Part shown: positions 1 to 4,951 of the stretch, piece by piece
Layout of the letters: each line of letters opens with the position of its first letter
Position numbering within the stretch: position 1 is the stretch's first letter
Assembly: GCA_900320815.1 (NCBI GenBank)
Contig: ONTY01000124.1
Coordinates: 1 to 5,467, forward strand
DNA from: an uncultured Pseudomonadota bacterium
GTDB lineage: Bacteria; Pseudomonadota; Gammaproteobacteria; Burkholderiales; Burkholderiaceae_C
Direction of reading: 5' to 3'
Length of the DNA: 5,467 nt
Notes under the pieces: generated by a model
What the model saw: the letters and a program-made list of their open reading frames with translations, nothing else
What the model was told of the DNA's origin: nothing
The model's database searches: none
Translations under genes and position numbers: made by a program

Positions 1-563
1 AAATACTGCGCGTAGCCCGTATTTGGCTTGCCCAGCGGGAACACGGTGTGCCCCTTGGCCGTGAGCGCCTGCGTGATTTCCTGCACGGGCACGCCGTCCA
101 CCTCGCTTTGCTGCTGCTCCTGCATTGCCTCGGGTGCACCGGCATAGACTTCCTTGGCCATGCGGAAGGCGGCCCACGCCTTGGGCCAGCCGGCGTAAAA
201 GCCAAGTTGCGTAATCACTTCCACAATTTCGGCGCGCGTGACGCCATTTTTCTTCGCATTTTCAATATGGTATTTAAGCGAGCTGTCAAGCACACCGCTG
301 GAAATGAGCGCGGAAATGGTGACGATGCTGCGCTCGCGCAGCGGCAGCACATCATTTTTTGACCACACCTCGCCAAACAGAATATCGTCGTTGTAGCGTG
401 CAAAGTCCGGGGCAAAATCCCCAAGGGCGTTGCGTCCGGCGGTTTGTACTATTTTCACAGCTTTCTTTGACTGACTCATCGCTTGCTCCTGTGCAGCAGT
501 TGAAAAAGTTGCAGAAAACATGGCGGCACCGGCCAGTGCCGCGCACATGGCACGAAGTTTCAT
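1..563 (-). CDS. Carboxymuconolactone decarboxylase (CMD) family protein, probably exported; 3' end outside window
   Basis: The frame is open from an ATG at 563 to the left edge (187 codons, no stop), so the C-terminus is missing. Residues 1-28 look like a signal peptide: K and R near the start, a hydrophobic Ala-rich core, and a possible cleavage after STAA. A CMD fold follows (about 36-145), with the family core RERSIVTISALI at 76-87, LKYHIENAKKNGVTRAEI at 96-113 and GFYAGWPKAW at 121-130. There is no CxxC pair, which argues against an AhpD-type peroxidase. After residue 170 the chain reads FPLGKPNTGYAQY, which resembles the linker entering a C-terminal cupin in CMD-cupin proteins; that is inference because the window ends there. 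The substrate is unknown. GGAAG lies 10 nt before the ATG. An in-frame ATG at 479 (Met29) has a much better AGGAG at 6 nt and would give a form without signal peptide. A terminator separates this gene from the reductase upstream. Confidence 0.88.
   Translation of the reverse strand, partial: MKLRAMCAALAGAAMFSATFSTAAQEQAMSQSKKAVKIVQTAGRNALGDFAPDFARYNDDILFGEVWSKNDVLPLRERSIVTISALISSGVLDSSLKYHIENAKKNGVTRAEIVEVITQLGFYAGWPKAWAAFRMAKEVYAGAPEAMQEQQQSEVDGVPVQEITQALTAKGHTVFPLGKPNTGYAQY
486..490 (-). promoter_or_regulatory. Strong internal Shine-Dalgarno (AGGAG) inside the CMD gene
   Basis: On the minus strand AGGAG sits 6 nt before the in-frame ATG at 479-477 (Met29). It is a better ribosome site than the one serving the ATG at 563. 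Translation from here would begin MSQSKKAVKI and skip the whole predicted signal peptide. It either marks the true start or provides a second, cytoplasmic form. The hydrophobic N-terminus makes the upstream start my preferred call. Confidence 0.45.
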
Positions 564-585
564 AAGGCTTGTTCTTCCAGAGAGG

Positions 586-623
586 AAAAAAGAAAAAACG
601 GCGGTGCGTGCGCACACACCGCC
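586..623 (-). terminator. Rho-independent terminator after the RibD-like reductase gene
   Basis: On the minus strand GGCGGTG (623-617) pairs with CACCGCC (606-600), with a partly paired inner segment. Two T6 runs follow, interrupted by one C (598-586). It begins 12 nt after the reductase stop codon and ends only ~22 nt before the ATG of the CMD gene, so little room is left for a separate promoter. CMD expression may need read-through or a promoter inside the end of the reductase gene. Confidence 0.8.
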
Positions 624-634
624 AGAGCGAAAAA

Positions 635-1399
635 TTATTTTTTGGAACTGGCTTTGGCTTTGGTTTCAGCTTTGGCAGTCCTGGTTTCAGATTTTGCCTC
701 TGCCTTGGCTTCCGGCTTTGCCTGCCCCAGCACATAACGCATCCACACACAGCCGTCGTCAAACTGCTCGACACCGCTCAGTTTGACAATGCGCGGCGCT
801 GTGCCGGCCAGCAGCCCGTCAAACGCCGCCGCCATGCCCGCGCGCCCGTCAATAATCGGACCATACAGCATGCTGATTTCATCCAGCAAACCAGCAGCAA
901 GAAAAGCTGCATTCACATGGCCGCCGCCCACTACGGCGATGCGCTTGATATCAAATTTCTCCGCCAGCAGATCCAGCGCCTGTGCCAGGTCAATTTTCTG
1001 CTCACCCGTGGCAATATAGGAAATATCTTTTTCATGCAGATATTTCAAATAAGCTTCGGGCGCCGCCTCGCTGACAATACACAGCAGCGGCTTGCCGTCC
1101 ACATGGTTTTCATCCCACAACAGCCGCCCGCGCGTATCCAGTGCCACCGCCCAGCCATTTGGAGCATCGTTGACGGCGCGGTATACGGCAGCGCCCGCGC
1201 GTGCGCCGCCTTCGTCAGAAAACTTGCCCGGTGCTGCCGCGTGCATGGCGCGACTCACGCGCCCTTCAATAAATGCCTGGCATTTCAGACGTTTCAGAGT
1301 TTCATAATAGTTTTTGCTCTCGCCCAGGGCGTCCAGCATGTCGCAATCAATACGACCGTCGAGCGATGCCATCATGTGGCAAACAACAAAGGGTTTCAT
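635..1399 (-). CDS. RibD C-terminal / dihydrofolate reductase-like NADPH-dependent reductase
   Basis: This is a 254-residue protein of the RibD_C/DHFR-like fold, the family of the riboflavin-pathway reductase and many stand-alone reductases. The N-terminal strand and MMASLDGRID (9-18) form the usual substrate/cofactor-site motif. IAVVGGGHVNAAFLAAGLLDE (154-174) holds the Gly-rich NADPH-binding turn and the conserved LLDE helix. PIIDGRAG (181-188) is the expected late motif. The deaminase domain of bifunctional RibD is absent and no other rib gene is nearby, so a riboflavin role is not implied and the substrate is unknown. The ATG at 1399 was chosen because GGAG lies 6 nt upstream; the frame stays open to 1666, but that extension has no family similarity and looks like leader DNA. 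Residues about 227-254 are an unusual Lys/Ala/Glu tail encoded by imperfect GGCTTT-type repeats. A terminator follows directly. Confidence 0.9.
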   Translation of the reverse strand: MKPFVVCHMMASLDGRIDCDMLDALGESKNYYETLKRLKCQAFIEGRVSRAMHAAAPGKFSDEGGARAGAAVYRAVNDAPNGWAVALDTRGRLLWDENHVDGKPLLCIVSEAAPEAYLKYLHEKDISYIATGEQKIDLAQALDLLAEKFDIKRIAVVGGGHVNAAFLAAGLLDEISMLYGPIIDGRAGMAAAFDGLLAGTAPRIVKLSGVEQFDDGCVWMRYVLGQAKPEAKAEAKSETRTAKAETKAKASSKK

Positions 1400-1690
1400 G
1401 TTTTTCTCCGTTTTTGTGTGCAGGGTTTGTGCCAGGGTATCTGGCTGCTGCGCGCACGTTGCAGCACAGCAGCGTGCATTGTCCCGCACCTGCGCCGCCC
1501 GCGTGGGCGCAGCCTGGGGAGGCGCTTCAAAACTGCGGGGAGCGAGAGTGTCCCGCCCGCGAAACTGCCGCCGCAGCCGAGGGCAAGATGCCCTCCGCCT
1601 CGCAGGCTTGCAACGGGTTTTGAAGCGGCTCCCTAACCTGTTTCTGCCGTTATTATTTCCAGACATTCTGAAAATTCATAGACATAATTC
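1400..1690 (-). other. Long untranslated leader of the reductase gene, no supported ORF
   Basis: About 290 bases lie between the reductase start and the upstream motif. They contain the palindrome-bounded element (1517-1633), a GC-rich stretch with the inverted pair GCTGCTG (1444-1450) / CAGCAGC (1467-1473), and AT-rich promoter-like sequence near 1650-1690. Several frames stay open here, but their Arg/Pro/Ala/Cys-rich translations have no recognisable family features. Confidence 0.5.
1517..1633. repeat. Palindrome-bounded element of ~117 bp in the reductase leader
   Basis: Left arm GGGAGGCGCTTCAAAAC (1517-1533) and right arm GTTTTGAAGCGGCTCCC (1617-1633) are inverted repeats matching at 16 of 17 positions. 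Inside are two further hairpins: GCGGG/CCCGC (1535-1539 with 1552-1556) and GAGGGC/GCCCTC with an AAGAT loop (1579-1584 with 1590-1595). The interior is very GC-rich. The structure resembles a small non-autonomous or interspersed repeat, or a structured leader RNA. No coding function is supported. No target duplication was recognised. Confidence 0.6.
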
Positions 1691-1713
1691 GCGCAAAAAC
1701 TTGCCCAATCCTG
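1652..1713 (-). promoter_or_regulatory. Putative activator site and promoter driving the reductase gene
   Basis: On the minus strand CAGGATTGGGCAAGTTTTTGCG (1713-1692, given here as two joined blocks CAGGATTGGGCAA and GTTTTTGCG) nearly repeats a site before the quinone reductase gene (3230-3252). A weaker half-site, GAATTATGT, starts 21 nt after the first GGATTGGGC. A -10-like AATAAT lies at 1657-1652, about 54 nt downstream of the first half-site; the equivalent distance at the other promoter is 57. Tandem half-sites about two helical turns apart are typical for AraC-family activators. The link to the AraC remnant nearby is inference. Confidence 0.45.
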
Positions 1714-1740
1714 CTGCCACGTCTCCTGTCGCAACCGTTC

Positions 1741-1753
1741 CGTAAAACTTACG
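1741..1753. repeat. Short hairpin, candidate right-end structure of the IS remnant
   Basis: CGTAA-AAC-TTACG is a perfect 5-bp inverted repeat with a 3-nt loop, lying 35-47 nt beyond the tnpB stop codon. IS200/IS605-type elements carry subterminal hairpins rather than terminal inverted repeats, so this fits the right end of the element. The exact boundary cannot be fixed from this window. Confidence 0.4.
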
Positions 1754-1787
1754 CAAAACCATTCAAACTCATACAAATCTATCCGAC

Positions 1788-2161
1788 TTAGGCAGTAGGC
1801 TTGCTGTTCACTTCCTGCTTCACAGAGGCCAGTTTCACTCTGGGAGCCTTGCAGCTTCCAGAGCCAGCGCTCACCTCTTCACATCATGCTCGGCGTGGGG
1901 CAGCACGGACACTGCCAGCGACGCACTTTCAGGAGCATTTCCGCCATCTTGTAACCACACTCCGAACACAATTGGCTGCTTGGGAACCACTGGCCTGCCA
2001 CAACGATTTGTCCGCCGCGCATGGCTGCCTTGTATTCAAGGCTGGCGCCTGAACCGGGAGAAACTCATGTCGGCAATAGAGCGGACAAGGGCGTGGTTTT
2101 TCATCATGCCTTGGACATTCAAGTTTTCAATGCCAATGGTGTGAAAGCGTCGCGTCAAGTC
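1788..2161 (-). pseudogene. tnpB: tnpB remnant (RNA-guided nuclease of IS605/IS1341 elements), 3' part only, multiply frameshifted
   Basis: Three pieces in different minus-strand frames line up in order with the TnpB C-terminus. Piece 1 (about 2161-2042) reads DLTRRFHTIGIENLNVQGM and MKNHALVRSIADMSFSRFRR, covering the RuvC-II region with its Glu. One extra base near 2040-2042 shifts the frame. Piece 2 (about 2042-1897) continues LEYKAAMRGGQIVVAGQWF, then the zinc-finger cysteines CSEC and CPCC, and stops at 1881-1879. The RuvC-III Asp motif (HDRDxNAA in relatives) is mostly lost. Piece 3 (about 1873-1788) ends KLASVKQEVNSKPTA and the normal stop at 1790-1788. The N-terminal portion is missing. 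No nuclease activity is expected. Because the 3' end is kept, the guide-RNA (omega RNA) part of the element may be partly preserved. Confidence 0.85.
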
Positions 2162-2260
2162 GGTTATGCCAGCGCCAGCCAGTGTGCGCGCGAGTACAAG
2201 CGGCAATTTGGTGCCTCCCCGCGCAGCCACACCCAGAGCCTGCCTGCTGCATTCGCTTAA
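2156..2260 (+). pseudogene. AraC-family transcriptional regulator, C-terminal fragment
   Basis: The last ~34 codons before the TAA at 2258-2260 read VGYASASQCAREYKRQFG followed by ASPRSH. This is the second helix-turn-helix of AraC-family regulators, whose usual form is VGYxSxSQFSREYKRxFGxxP, of the kind seen in YqhC-like proteins. Immediately upstream the plus-strand frame has no AraC similarity and instead lies opposite tnpB. The effector domain and first helix-turn-helix are gone, so the gene is broken by the IS. Its orientation, divergent from the reductase gene, is the usual position for a local regulator of such oxidoreductases. It ends 16 bp from the converging symporter gene, and I see no terminator hairpin between them. 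Confidence 0.75.
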
Positions 2261-2276
2261 AAACAAACGTACACAT

Positions 2277-3140
2277 TTATACCGGTGCCGCTGCACGCTG
2301 GCGCCGCGCCAGCCACACATACGCCAGCAGCACCACATTCATGACCACAGAATACAAAATTGCCGGAATAGCAATGGTATCATTATTAAAAATAAACGGG
2401 CTGGACGCCACAGCAATCGCCTGCGCCGCATTTTGCATTCCCACCTCGATGACCACTGTGCGGCGTGCGCTGCCCCCGAGGTGAAAGACACGCGCCAGCA
2501 GTGCCGCGCTGCCCGCCGCCAGCACCATCAGCGCCGCCACACACGCACCGATGGCGCCAAAATTGCCAAGAATCGTCGTCTGGTGCTGAAAATAAAAAAT
2601 CCCCACCAGCACCACCAGCGCCGGAAATGCCGCTTTGGCCAGCACACGGTCAGCGGCGCGCGCAAAGTCTGGCGCTGCATAATGCACCGCAATTCCCAGC
2701 AGCAGCGGCAGCAGCATCAGCAGCAGATTTTGTTTGAGCAAATTTCCCACTGGCAACACAATCCCGGCTGCCTCCCCCGCCTGCGCCGTCGCATACCCCA
2801 TAATAAGCGGCAGCGTAAACAGCGTGATAATACTGCTGAATGCCGTCAGCATAACGGAAAGCGCCACATCTCCCCCTGCCAGCCTGGAAAATATATTGGA
2901 GGAACTGCCGCCCGGGCAGCACGCAATCAGCACCACACCCAGCATAAATGCCGGCGGCAGCCGGAAGGCAACCGCCAGCGCAAACGCAATTGCGGGCAGC
3001 AGCACAATTTGTCCTGCCAGCGCCACAAACACCGCTTTAGGATGTCTGAGCACCAAGGCAAAATCCTGCGCCTTGAGCACCAGACCCAAATCAAACATTA
3101 ACACCGCCAAAATGGGGAGAACAATCAGGATGGGATTCAT
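2277..3140 (-). CDS. Bile acid:sodium symporter (BASS/SBF) family transporter
   Basis: This is a 287-residue, very hydrophobic protein with roughly nine to ten membrane segments. The family signature CPGGSSSNIFSRLAGGDVAL is at 75-94, followed by SVMLT, and the second signature EVGMQNAAQAIAVA is at 232-245. Aligned by eye to the bacterial ASBT of Neisseria meningitidis, the sodium-ligand positions are kept: Gln44, Ser81-Asn82, Ser95, Thr99, Glu232 and Gln236. It should be a sodium-coupled importer of organic anions in the inner membrane. Bacterial members carry diverse acids, so bile salts need not be the substrate. The ATG at 3140 starts MNPILIVLPILAV, a proper first segment; the ribosome site is weak (AAAGG about 10 nt upstream). 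It is divergent from the quinone reductase gene and shares its control region, suggesting linked regulation. Length is a little below that of typical members but the fold looks complete. Confidence 0.92.
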   Translation of the reverse strand: MNPILIVLPILAVLMFDLGLVLKAQDFALVLRHPKAVFVALAGQIVLLPAIAFALAVAFRLPPAFMLGVVLIACCPGGSSSNIFSRLAGGDVALSVMLTAFSSIITLFTLPLIMGYATAQAGEAAGIVLPVGNLLKQNLLLMLLPLLLGIAVHYAAPDFARAADRVLAKAAFPALVVLVGIFYFQHQTTILGNFGAIGACVAALMVLAAGSAALLARVFHLGGSARRTVVIEVGMQNAAQAIAVASSPFIFNNDTIAIPAILYSVVMNVVLLAYVWLARRQRAAAPV

Positions 3141-3214
3141 GGCAATACAGCCTTTGCGCCTTTCCGTGCAGTTTCATTGCAGAGGTGACACTATCTTGCC
3201 ATCACCCACCAGGC

Positions 3215-3260
3215 ATCCTGTGATGCATACAGGATTGGGCAATTTTTTTGCGGATTGTGC
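3215..3260 (+). promoter_or_regulatory. Operator cluster: inverted and direct GGATTG-type half-sites
   Basis: A perfect 7-bp inverted repeat ATCCTGT (3215-3221) / ACAGGAT (3229-3235) is separated by 7 bp. Overlapping it, GGATTGGGC (3232-3240) is repeated as GGATTGTGC (3252-3260), 20 nt start to start. The block CAGGATTGGGCAA plus a T-run plus GCG recurs on the minus strand at 1713-1692 with one mismatch and one gap. The arrangement suits an AraC-type activator bound upstream of the quinone reductase promoter. It could also shape the leader RNA of the symporter. Confidence 0.5.
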
Positions 3261-3286
3261 CTGGCTGAGCTGAACCGGGTAGCAGT

Positions 3287-3314
3287 CTTATAATTAGAGC
3301 CTCTGTCTTTTCAA
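3287..3314 (-). promoter_or_regulatory. Putative promoter of the symporter gene, overlapping the opposite promoter
   Basis: On the minus strand TTGAAA (3314-3309) and TATAAG (3292-3287) are separated by 16 nt, each matching the sigma-70 consensus at 5 of 6 positions. The -10 box shares four bases with the plus-strand TATAAT, so polymerase can occupy only one direction at a time. The symporter leader would be about 140 nt and would include the operator cluster. Confidence 0.45.
3289..3294 (+). promoter_or_regulatory. Putative -10 box (TATAAT) of the quinone reductase gene
   Basis: A perfect TATAAT lies 41 nt before the ATG at 3336, giving a leader of about 35 nt. No good -35 hexamer is present at 16-18 nt, which fits a promoter that depends on an activator bound at the operator cluster upstream. 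GGAG at 3323-3326 provides the ribosome site, 9 nt from the start codon. Confidence 0.55.
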
Positions 3315-3335
3315 CTTCTACTGGAGTATACAGCA

Positions 3336-3893
3336 ATGAAGCTGCTCATCATCGCCGGGCATCCCGATATGCCCCACTCCGTTGCCAATACCGTCATTCT
3401 GGATGAATTGGCGCACGCATTTCCTGATGCCAATATCCGCAAACTCTGCGAAACTGCTCCGGGCGGCACATTTGATGTTGCCGCCGAACAGCAGGCGCTG
3501 CTGGCCGCTGACATTATCATCTGGCAATTTCCATTCTGGTGGTTTTCCATGCCCTGGCTGCTGAAAAAATGGCAAGACGACGTGCTGCTCTACGGTTTTG
3601 CCTACGGCAGCGGCGCCAAACTCGCTGGCAAGCGCCTGCTTGTGTCATTTACGACTGGTGCTCCTGCCGCAGCGTACACCGGCGGCGAAGGCAGCGTGGG
3701 AGACATTAACAAAATAACAGAACCGTTCGCCACCACTGCGCGTTTTTGCGGTCTTGACTGGCAGGGTGCCATGTGGTTGTACGACGTAAGCTATTCTAAC
3801 CGCTCCACGCCCGAAGCCATTGAGCAGCAAAAACAGGCAGCGCGCGAATACGCCGCAAAACTCATCGCGCGCCTCAAGGAAATCGGTGCCTGA
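3336..3893 (+). CDS. NAD(P)H:quinone oxidoreductase-like flavoprotein (Flavodoxin_2 family)
   Basis: This is a 185-residue cytoplasmic protein with the flavodoxin-like fold of the MdaB/KefF/NQO group, which uses NAD(P)H and a bound flavin for two-electron reduction of quinones. The first strand and flavin-phosphate loop LLIIAGHPDMPHSVAN cover residues 3-18. WQFPFWWFSMPWLLKKWQDD (63-82) followed by YGFAYG is the hallmark of Flavodoxin_2 proteins. LLVSFTTGAP (101-110) and AYTGGEGS (113-120) form the next flavin-contacting strand and loop. The length is typical of small members. The ATG at 3336 has GGAG 9 nt upstream and a short leader from a perfect TATAAT. It has its own terminator, so it is a single-gene unit divergent from the symporter. 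Its promoter carries the same upstream motif as the RibD-like reductase gene. Which quinone or xenobiotic it reduces is not visible. Confidence 0.9.
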   Translation: MKLLIIAGHPDMPHSVANTVILDELAHAFPDANIRKLCETAPGGTFDVAAEQQALLAADIIIWQFPFWWFSMPWLLKKWQDDVLLYGFAYGSGAKLAGKRLLVSFTTGAPAAAYTGGEGSVGDINKITEPFATTARFCGLDWQGAMWLYDVSYSNRSTPEAIEQQKQAAREYAAKLIARLKEIGA

Positions 3894-3921
3894 CGCCCGG
3901 CGCACTGCTGAAACCTGCATG

Positions 3922-3960
3922 CGCCGCCCTCCTGCAAACACGCATGAGGGCGGCGTTTTT
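3922..3960 (+). terminator. Strong rho-independent terminator of the quinone reductase gene
   Basis: CGCCGCCCTC (3922-3931) pairs perfectly with GAGGGCGGCG (3946-3955) around a 14-nt loop and is followed by TTTTT (3956-3960). It starts 28 nt after the TGA. The opposite strand has no T-run after the hairpin, so it works in one direction only. Confidence 0.9.
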
Positions 3961-4031
3961 ATTCGCCCGGAATATTCAAATACCCCATCTATAGGTGCTC
4001 TATTACACGCAATACATGCGGGCAAAAGGCC

Positions 4032-4295
4032 CTATACCCTATAGCTTGCCACATTCATCTGCGGCGCCTCAACATCCTTGAATCTCTGAAACCAGCCAAA
4101 CGCCAGTGATTGCACTTCCGGTTGTTCTTCAATATACGCCAGCCAATCACTTGCCGTCTGAAACTTACTGCAAAATGCCGCCGCTTTTTCCAGCAAATCT
4201 TCCAGCAGGCGCCGCGCATTGGCCGCCAGCGTATTGAGGCTGCGCCTGAACTCCTGCTGTTTTTTATTCTGCCAGCCCGCTGTGACTCGCTTCAC
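4032..4295 (-). CDS. Small hypothetical protein, translationally coupled to pth
   Basis: This 87-residue ORF is not recognised. Its GTG start overlaps the pth stop codon as GTGA, suggesting coupled translation; the GGAG at the end of pth is too close for this start, so the start is uncertain. Codon choice resembles the neighbours (CTG, GCG, GAA, CGC common), which supports real coding. The chain is largely helical by appearance, with [20 protein letters not shown] at about 19-38, a Trp/Tyr-rich patch [12 protein letters not shown] near 49-60, and FGWFQRF near 66-72. It has no signal peptide, membrane segment or metal-site cysteines (one Cys only). No terminator is visible after its stop; the terminator further left serves the opposite strand. 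It could be a co-transcribed passenger rather than a partner of peptidyl-tRNA hydrolase. Confidence 0.6.
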   Translation of the reverse strand: MKRVTAGWQNKKQQEFRRSLNTLAANARRLLEDLLEKAAAFCSKFQTASDWLAYIEEQPEVQSLAFGWFQRFKDVEAPQMNVASYRV

Positions 4296-4882
4296 TCCTT
4301 TTTTGCACGTGCCGGCTTGGTGTGAATGCCTTGCATGGCGCGCTCCATGCGGTCGGCAAGCAAGTCAGGCAGCGCGGCAATGCTGCGATCGATCGCGTGT
4401 TCAATGGCTATGCGTTCATCGGCGGGCGGCGCGTGCAACACCCAGCCCACGACGGCATCACGCTGGCCCGGATGCCCAATGCCAAAGCGCAGCCGCCAAT
4501 AATCGCTGCTGCCTAATTGCGCGTGAATATCGCGCAGCCCGTTGTGCCCTGCGTGGCTGCCACCGCGTTTGAGCCGTGCCTGTCCGGGCGGCAAATCGAG
4601 CTCATCATGCGCCACCAGAATATCCTGCGGCGTAATTTTGTAAAAATGTGCCAGCCCTGCCACGGCACGTCCAGACAGATTCATGAATGTTTGCGGTGCC
4701 AGCAGCCACAGTGCACCCTCTTCGGTGTTTACGCGCGCTGCCAGCGCAGAAAAACGGCGCTCAGCCACAAGCTGCACGCCGAGTTTGCGCGCCACGGCAT
4801 CCAGCCACCAAAAACCGGCGTTGTGGCGTGTGCCTGCATATTGCGGGCCGGGATTGCCCAGACCAACGAGAAGTTTCAACAT
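4292..4882 (-). CDS. pth: Peptidyl-tRNA hydrolase
   Basis: This is a 196-residue bacterial Pth, which splits the ester bond of peptidyl-tRNAs released from stalled ribosomes and recycles tRNA in the cytoplasm. The N-terminal signature [17 protein letters not shown] is at 7-23. The known active-site and substrate residues fall at the E. coli numbers: Asn10, His20, Asn68 (in TFMNLSG), Asp93 (in [10 protein letters not shown]) and Asn114 (in [11 protein letters not shown]). FGIGHPG at 133-139 is also conserved, and the length is normal. The C-terminus is basic (KPARAKKE). It follows rplY on the same strand, the common rplY-pth order. The ATG at 4882 lacks a Shine-Dalgarno: the preceding sequence is the T-rich tail of a terminator, so initiation must use an A/U-rich leader or coupling. 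Its stop overlaps the next small ORF. Confidence 0.97.
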   Translation of the reverse strand: MLKLLVGLGNPGPQYAGTRHNAGFWWLDAVARKLGVQLVAERRFSALAARVNTEEGALWLLAPQTFMNLSGRAVAGLAHFYKITPQDILVAHDELDLPPGQARLKRGGSHAGHNGLRDIHAQLGSSDYWRLRFGIGHPGQRDAVVGWVLHAPPADERIAIEHAIDRSIAALPDLLADRMERAMQGIHTKPARAKKE

Positions 4883-4884
4883 AA

Positions 4885-4922
4885 TGAAAAAAATACATAA
4901 AAAAGCCCGCCGACCGGCGGGC
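4885..4922 (-). terminator. Rho-independent terminator between rplY and pth
   Basis: On the minus strand GCCCGCC (4922-4916) pairs with GGCGGGC (4911-4905) around the tetraloop GGTC, extended by two A-T pairs, and a T-rich tract runs to about 4885. It starts about 30 nt after the rplY stop and ends 3 nt before the pth ATG. It should cut pth transcription relative to rplY. No convincing promoter is seen between hairpin and ATG. Confidence 0.85.
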
Positions 4923-4951
4923 TTGATATGAATAGATTGGCAGGCAGCAGC

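Larger units (their letters stand above)
1741..2161 (-). mobile_element. Remnant of an IS200/IS605/IS1341-type insertion sequence
   Basis: The stretch holds the 3' part of a tnpB gene and a possible right-end hairpin. The left end, any tnpA, and the 5' portion of tnpB are absent. At about 2157-2161 the tnpB similarity stops and a plus-strand AraC-family C-terminus begins, which marks a deletion or recombination joint. The element is not expected to move. Confidence 0.75.

Noticed and set aside
569..1636. Plus-strand open frame of 355 codons opposite the reductase gene
   Set aside because: It is the antisense shadow of a well-supported RibD-like gene and has no recognisable motifs.
635..1666. 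Long minus-strand frame extending the reductase upstream to 1666
   Set aside because: The extra 89 residues are Arg/Pro/Cys-rich with no family similarity, cover the palindromic element, and the ATG at 1399 has a good GGAG.
2166..3101. Plus-strand open frame of 311 codons, His/Gln/Arg-rich
   Set aside because: It is antisense to the symporter, whose family signatures and membrane pattern are clear; the odd composition follows from reading hydrophobic codons backwards.
3215..3249. Inverted repeat followed by T7 as a plus-strand terminator
   Set aside because: No plus-strand gene ends upstream, the T-run starts 7 nt after the stem, and the sequence is better explained as operator half-sites.
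4020..4032. GGGC-AAAAG-GCCC hairpin as terminator of the pth operon
   Set aside because: The stem is only 4 bp and no T-run follows on either strand.
4153..4162. Exact copy of the neisserial DNA-uptake 10-mer GCCGTCTGAA
   Set aside because: It is a single copy, preceded by TT rather than AT, inside a coding region (codons for FQTA) and not in a terminator hairpin; not enough to infer Neisseriaceae.
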